From assembly GCF_016428905.1 (NCBI RefSeq), contig NZ_JAELTQ010000014.1, forward strand, positions 1 to 64,000: 64,000 bases of DNA, read 5' to 3'. A program made the position numbers and the translations under genes. Below the pieces are notes generated by a model that did no database searches, was not told the DNA's origin, and saw only the letters and a program-made list of their open reading frames with translations. The DNA is from Dyella sp. ASV24. GTDB lineage: Bacteria; Pseudomonadota; Gammaproteobacteria; Xanthomonadales; Rhodanobacteraceae. Below, in pieces: positions 63,985 through 64,000 of the stretch (position 1 is its first letter; the number at the start of each line of letters is the position of its first letter).

Positions 63985-64000
63985 TTCAGGGGCAGTACCT

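Overview
The window is a GC-rich chromosomal segment with strong G/C bias at third codon positions. Gene content points to a gammaproteobacterium of the Xanthomonadales (Lysobacterales), most likely Rhodanobacteraceae (Rhodanobacter, Dyella, Luteibacter or a relative). The pointers are an effector with the Xanthomonas-type XVIPCD secretion domain, a heme-c-tethered copper nitrite reductase, a branched-chain-type 2-oxoacid dehydrogenase operon next to tryptophan and tyrosine catabolism, and fabA-fabB. The organism name is an inference; no marker gene was compared.

Layout. 60-11837: mixed housekeeping and small membrane or secreted proteins (cysteine dioxygenase, TonB-like protein, tandem universal stress protein, hemolysin III, TfoX-like, DUF885, DUF456, a LysR/SDR divergent pair, Fpr). 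A candidate small RNA or leader structure lies upstream of the stress-protein gene. 12100-19563: dusA, a PepSY/PhoP-like/PhoQ-like signalling set, mtfA, birA-coaX and a SPOR protein. 19613-24057: a tRNA-Thr followed by an accessory island that carries an apparent type IV secretion effector locus. 24261-33231: rhodanese, arginase, trpS, SulP transporter, a TPR/oxygenase fusion and a globin. 33352-45842: an E1alpha-E1beta-E2 operon (leftward), kynA, two tandem POT peptide transporters, a MarR regulator, hppD, hmgA and a fumarylacetoacetase, together a branched-chain and aromatic amino-acid catabolic block. 45961-52520: hemN, fnr, nirK, nirV, a SCO protein and a porin, an oxygen-responsive nitrite-reduction block with an FNR-like box before hemN. 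52685-63818: fabA-fabB, tpx, gap, OsmC, S1/P1 nuclease, pyk, class I aldolase and an outer-membrane beta-barrel protein.

The most interesting system is at 20144-24057. A 773-residue protein ends in an XVIPCD-like domain with a Gln-rich tail, the signal for export by the bacterial-killing Xanthomonadales type IV secretion system. Its N-terminal domain shows the residue pattern of the ADP-ribosyl cyclase/CD38 NAD-glycohydrolase fold (Trp-x3-Ser-x2-Phe, then Phe-Gly-x-Val-Glu-Val). It is preceded by an ATGA-coupled 141-residue soluble protein, the likely immunity protein. That pair is preceded by a diverged copy in which the partner gene is intact but the toxin is cut to 64 residues. An NAD-destroying effector would act in the cytoplasm, which would explain why the partner has no signal peptide, unlike most immunity proteins of this system. 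No secretion apparatus gene is in the window.
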